Shown: piece by piece, positions 14,374 through 16,811 of the stretch
How positions within the stretch are numbered: position 1 is the first letter of the stretch
Layout of the letters: each line of letters begins with the position of its first letter
Assembly: GCA_964468655.1 (NCBI GenBank)
Contig: CAYXUG010000046.1
Coordinates: 1 to 16,811, forward strand
Origin: CAYXUG01 sp964468655
Lineage (GTDB): Bacteria > Fidelibacterota > Marinisomatia > Marinisomatales > CAYXUG01
DNA: 16,811 bases
Reading direction: 5' to 3'
Position numbers and translations under genes: made by a program
Notes under the pieces: model-generated
Seen by the model: only the letters and a program-made list of their open reading frames with translations
Told to the model about the DNA's origin: nothing
Databases searched by the model: none

Positions 14374-14604
14374 ATGAAAATTTCAATCGAATATTGCAAT
14401 GTTTGAAACTATCTGCCGAATGCCGCCGGTCTGGCGAATGAACTTCTCGATAAATACGGTACAGATATCAAATCTCTGACACTCATTCCATCAGGTAGCG
14501 GTGTATTCGAAATTGAAAAAGATTCTGATCTGATTTTTTCTAAGAAGAAACTAGGTCGATTTCCCGATGATAATGAAATCATAAATCTCATTGAAGCTTC
14601 TTAA
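14374..14604 (+). CDS. SelW/Rdx-family selenoprotein (TGA-encoded selenocysteine at residue 11)
   Basis: With the TGA at 14404-14406 read as Sec, the frame codes for 76 residues: MKISIEYCNVU, then NYLPNAAGLANELLDKYG, and later LIPSGSGVFEI, LIFSKKKLGRFP and DNEIINLIEAS. This matches the small thioredoxin-like Rdx family (SelW) in length and order: first strand and CxxU redox motif (C8-N-V-U11), helix, PS-x-G-x-FE strand, SKKK-x-GRFP, C-terminal helix. Members are thiol/selenol oxidoreductases. It is cytosolic, since no signal peptide is present. A hairpin that could be the SECIS follows the TGA. The frame stays open for 65 codons after the TGA. It is packed between the 44-residue membrane protein (stop and start adjacent) and the exported protein whose TTG start overlaps its last 14 bases. 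A nonsense-mutated CxxC homologue is the alternative. Confidence 0.85.
14404..14440 (+). promoter_or_regulatory. Putative bacterial SECIS element
   Basis: CGCC (14424-14427) pairs with GGCG (14433-14436) around the five-base loop GGTCT. Two further A-T pairs (14420-14421 with 14438-14439) can form below a small internal loop. The loop begins 21 bases after the TGA. The apical sequence GGUCU is the one I remember for the E. coli fdhF SECIS bound by SelB. The distance is inside the range accepted for bacterial SECIS elements, but the stem is short. Confidence 0.6.
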
Positions 14605-15370
14605 AACACTTTCAATCCTCACCATAATTTTCTTATTCCCCTGCAATGGAGAAACAGGGGAAGTAATCATTCTCGGTGCAAATGTCGGCAGCACAATTGA
14701 CAGGGAAGAAAATGAAATTCTTGGCCTGTTTCCGGATGTTAAAGGGTTTAAGAGCGCTCAATTATTTGAAATTTCGCCATCAAAATATTCAATTAAAATT
14801 GAATACAAAGATGGCAGGAGTACAAAGATTTTAAGAAGAGTAATCGGGTGGAAAGTCTTATATGAATTAAAACAGAAAGCGGATTCACATCCAACAATTA
14901 CGACTCAAATGAGGAAAGAATTGAATATTCAAAAAAGTCAGGAGCTGGCTGAACAAAATCTGGAAACGCTCCCATTTAAATCCTTTTGTAAAGTTAACCT
15001 AACAGATGGAAAGAAAATTCAAGGCAGATACATTGGTACCATACGGAACAATCTACAATTTCAGACATCTGTATCAAGAATATCGGTTAGGTTAGATGAG
15101 ATTAATTCAGTGGTTTACAGGCCTGAAATCAGAGAAGCAGGAGTTGTAAAAAGTGTTATTTCCTACACATTAGGTTCTTTAACCGGTTTAGCAGTTGCTG
15201 AATTGTGGAATAGTCAATCTACTCCTGCAATAGACCAGACATGGAATAATCGTTTTACGGGAACAGTTCTCGGCCTTTTAACGGGGGGTGAATTGATTCA
15301 GACTATTGAAATTTTAACTTCACCGAAAAAGGAAGTTATTTTAAAAAGGAAAGATTTAAATTATCAGTAA
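14591..15370 (+). CDS. Exported protein with Sm-like segment and glycine-rich hydrophobic helices
   Basis: The 259-residue product starts with TTG at 14591, which gives a textbook signal peptide (MKLLKTLSILTIIFLFPCNG). The Cys in LFPC is not a standard lipobox, so lipidation is uncertain. The mature part has a beta-rich region (about 25-85), a charged helix (about 90-125), and a segment at about 130-172 reading CKVNLTDGKKIQGRY and RISVRLDEINSVVYR. That segment resembles the five-strand Sm-like fold seen in other exported FCB-group proteins. Two glycine-rich hydrophobic stretches follow (about 184-202 and 222-238), like a small membrane hairpin. I recognise no family. It overlaps the selenoprotein gene by 14 bases and is followed 27 bases later by the coiled-coil gene. 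It resembles the product of 3104-3808. Confidence 0.7.
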   Translation: MKLLKTLSILTIIFLFPCNGETGEVIILGANVGSTIDREENEILGLFPDVKGFKSAQLFEISPSKYSIKIEYKDGRSTKILRRVIGWKVLYELKQKADSHPTITTQMRKELNIQKSQELAEQNLETLPFKSFCKVNLTDGKKIQGRYIGTIRNNLQFQTSVSRISVRLDEINSVVYRPEIREAGVVKSVISYTLGSLTGLAVAELWNSQSTPAIDQTWNNRFTGTVLGLLTGGELIQTIEILTSPKKEVILKRKDLNYQ

Positions 15371-15397
15371 GGAAAAATCAATATTCAGGAGAAAATA

Positions 15398-15838
15398 ATG
15401 GCAGAAGAAATTCAGGAAAACGGTCAAAAAGATGAACAAAAAGAATTTCTTGTTTCAAAAATTGATGAATTGATCGAAGGGATTGGGTCCGGGTACAGCC
15501 AGGCGTTTCTCGAAGAATTGATCAATCGTTTGGAAAAGACGGTGGAGCACTTTCACGAAGAAGTCTCAGAACTTATTAATTCTTTGAAAGCTCAACATTC
15601 TGACCGGGAAGCAAAGTTAGAACAATTATTAAAGGGGGACGGTGAAACAACCAGCGTTGAAACAGAACCTGGTGAGTCACCGGAACAACCTACAGCTGCA
15701 GAGAGGGAAATGAGTGATTGGGAAAAAAGACTCGAGGAAAAGGTAACTGCGACTGGGGAGTCACCCTCTAAACCTGCTGAAGAGAAGCCGAAGGAAAAAA
15801 AAGAAAAGAAGGGTTTTTTCAGACGGAAGAAGAAATAA
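15398..15838 (+). CDS. Cytoplasmic coiled-coil protein with basic tail
   Basis: The 146-residue product has no signal peptide. Residues of about 15-75 form a charged helical coiled-coil (FLVSKIDELIEGI, AFLEELINRLEKTVEHFHEE, LINSLKAQ). A disordered Glu/Pro/Thr-rich part (about 80-125) follows, with WEKRLEEKV in its middle. The chain ends in a strongly basic stretch (KEKKEKKGFFRRKKK) that could bind nucleic acid or membrane phospholipid. I recognise no family. AGGAGA lies 5 bases before the ATG. It is the last gene of the plus-strand cluster and is followed directly by a terminator. Confidence 0.75.
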   Translation: MAEEIQENGQKDEQKEFLVSKIDELIEGIGSGYSQAFLEELINRLEKTVEHFHEEVSELINSLKAQHSDREAKLEQLLKGDGETTSVETEPGESPEQPTAAEREMSDWEKRLEEKVTATGESPSKPAEEKPKEKKEKKGFFRRKKK

Positions 15839-15840
15839 AA

Positions 15841-15866
15841 AAAGCAGCCGAAGCTGCTTTTTTTTT
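15841..15866. terminator. Bidirectional Rho-independent terminator
   Basis: AAAGCAGC (15841-15848) and GCTGCTTT (15853-15860) form a perfect 8-bp stem with the tetraloop CGAA. A-rich DNA lies upstream and a T run downstream, so it can work for both strands. It sits between the converging genes ending at 15838 (plus) and 15893 (minus). Confidence 0.93.
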
Positions 15867-15892
15867 CAATATTATTTTAGACTTATCCCTTA

Positions 15893-16549
15893 TTAAAAGT
15901 AAAAGTTTAGAGTCATCCTTGCAAATGAAGAACCAATTTTTGCTTTTGCTTCAAATTCAGTTGTTTCAGTTTCTGAATTATATCCATCATCATAATAATC
16001 ATAGGTAAATTCATCACTCCAATTCCACAAAATAAAGTTGATTCCGAATTCACCACCTAATGAAAATTGGTCTCCAAAATAATACTCAGTTCCATATCCA
16101 ATTGTTATTCCCATTAAGTCTAATGCATCCTTGATCTGATTTCTAGTGTCAGGATCTAATTCTTCTGTATCTCCATTTTCCGTTGTTTCTGCATGGACAC
16201 TGGGAAATACGAGGAACATTTCACCTAGCAAATAAGATTTTAATTGATCTTTTTCTGAAAAAAAGAATTTTACACCAGCATGGGGCATGAATAATCTAAG
16301 ATAAGCTTTAACTTCCATAGTAGACTCAGAAGTTTCACCATCATTTTCTTCAATATTTTTACTATCAAGATTTAATGAAAATCCTGAATAGTCCATTCCT
16401 ACAAGTGTATGGATTGAACCCAATTTAAGTAAACCAACGTGAAAAGATTCGGTTGGTCCTCCAATTCTCACACCCATTGAAGGTTGACTGAATGAGTAGT
16501 TGGTCAGCAGGATTGAAATTAGTAACCCTATTGGTAATGTTTTCCTCAT
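15893..16549 (-). CDS. Predicted outer-membrane beta-barrel protein
   Basis: The 218-residue product has a signal peptide (hydrophobic 6-20, likely cut after SFS or SQP). Its chain is made of amphipathic strands with Gly and aromatic residues (MGVRIGGPT, YLRLFMPHAGVKFFF, ITIGYGTEYYFGDQFSLGGEFGINF) and ends RMTLNFYF with a terminal Phe. This is the usual insertion signal for outer-membrane barrels of about 8-10 strands. Two acidic loops (near 65-78 and 120-135, and a YDYYDDGYNSETET loop near 185-198) probably face outside. AGGAGG lies 8 bases before the ATG, the best SD on this strand. It is monocistronic here; no ligand can be assigned. Confidence 0.8.
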   Translation of the reverse strand: MRKTLPIGLLISILLTNYSFSQPSMGVRIGGPTESFHVGLLKLGSIHTLVGMDYSGFSLNLDSKNIEENDGETSESTMEVKAYLRLFMPHAGVKFFFSEKDQLKSYLLGEMFLVFPSVHAETTENGDTEELDPDTRNQIKDALDLMGITIGYGTEYYFGDQFSLGGEFGINFILWNWSDEFTYDYYDDGYNSETETTEFEAKAKIGSSFARMTLNFYF

Positions 16550-16557
16550 TGTTAATT

Positions 16558-16563
16558 CCTCCT
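16558..16563 (-). promoter_or_regulatory. Strong SD for the minus-strand barrel gene
   Basis: AGGAGG on the minus strand, 8 bases from the ATG at 16549. It confirms the start and shows that this organism uses Shine-Dalgarno sequences. Confidence 0.8.
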
Positions 16564-16639
16564 TTTTTTATTATGTATAATTTTAATGTAATAATTCTTG
16601 AATTTCAATTAATTTGTTATTTCGTTAATTTGGATGGAT

Positions 16640-16687
16640 GGAGTGATGTACACAACCCTTCTTGCAGGATGCTGTGCACAACACTCC
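16640..16687. repeat. 48-bp imperfect palindrome upstream of tRNA-Ala
   Basis: GGAGTG (16640-16645) pairs with CACTCC (16682-16687). After one A-A mismatch, TGTACACA (16647-16654) pairs with TGTGCACA (16673-16680) at seven of eight positions. The 18-base centre can form a further CCT/AGG pairing. There is no T run. It could be an operator, a cruciform-forming element or a decayed small repeat element. Confidence 0.6.
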
Positions 16688-16757
16688 AAGTTAATAAACA
16701 GAAAAATGTTCTATTCAGCAAATTAACTTAAATTGGTTAAATTTCATGATGAATTAT

Positions 16758-16811
16758 GGGGCCGTAGCTCAGTTGGGAGAGCGCAGCGTTCGCAATGCTG
16801 AGGTCGAGGGT
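16758..16811 (+). tRNA. tRNA-Ala(CGC), cut by the window end
   Basis: The gene starts GGGGCCG (acceptor 5' strand, 16758-16764), then TA and the D arm GCTCAGTTGGGAGAGC. The anticodon stem CAGCG/TGCTG encloses TTCGCAA, so the anticodon is CGC (alanine). The variable loop and the beginning of the T stem are present before the window ends. The 3' part is outside. Confidence 0.93.

Noticed and set aside
14374..14403. Ten-codon leader peptide ending at the TGA
   Set aside because: The family-like sequence continues for 65 codons after the TGA in the same frame, which a leader peptide would not explain.
14409..14591. Minus-strand 60-residue frame opposite the selenoprotein
   Set aside because: Antisense shadow; no SD and no recognisable protein, while the plus strand encodes a clear SelW-like chain.

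Overview
The window looks like a piece of an AT-rich chromosome from a Gram-negative bacterium of the Fibrobacterota-Chlorobiota-Bacteroidota side of the tree. A Candidatus Marinimicrobia (SAR406 / Neomarinimicrobiota)-like source is my best guess, but it is not proven. The reasons are a type IX secretion C-terminal sorting domain of the NYPNPFNP type, several predicted outer-membrane beta-barrels ending in F or W, a FecR-domain protein fused to a barrel, and good Shine-Dalgarno sequences in front of several genes (Bacteroidota proper mostly lack these). No phage, transposase, resistance or CRISPR genes are seen.

Layout. 1-54: 3' part of a CAU-anticodon tRNA, its terminator, and a decayed partial copy of the same tRNA 148 bp downstream inside a hairpin-rich gene-free stretch. 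445-1164: a lipoprotein. 1287-1520: infA (IF-1), standing alone. 1536-3039 (minus): a three-gene unit of outer-membrane barrel, small membrane protein and cupin. 3104-3808: a secreted protein. 4003-6352: a secreted cytochrome c / copper type II monooxygenase with a T9SS tail, broken by a one-base frameshift near 5380. 6507-10763: a 1418-residue secreted protein made of about ten Ig-like repeats. 10850-11647: a cytoplasmic protein whose N-terminus resembles DUF4295 (bL38-like) and which carries a long acidic tail. 11687-11773: tRNA-Ser(GGA).

11996-15838 is a compact plus-strand gene cluster: a FecR-domain/TSP3/beta-barrel protein, a 44-residue membrane protein, a small gene with an in-frame TGA at codon 11, an exported protein with an Sm-like segment, and a coiled-coil protein, closed by a strong bidirectional terminator. 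The third gene is the main discovery. Reading its TGA as selenocysteine gives a 76-residue SelW/Rdx-family selenoprotein with a CxxU redox motif. A hairpin with a GGUCU apical loop, the same loop sequence I recall for the E. coli fdhF SECIS, lies 21 nt after the TGA. A conventional gene caller would miss this gene. The window closes with a minus-strand barrel protein, a 48-bp imperfect palindrome and the 5' part of tRNA-Ala(CGC).

Most of the proteins act in the envelope: lipoprotein, barrels, T9SS cargo and adhesin-like repeats. The joint role of the selenoprotein cluster (redox protein encoded with a FecR-barrel) is unknown and is only inferred from gene order.
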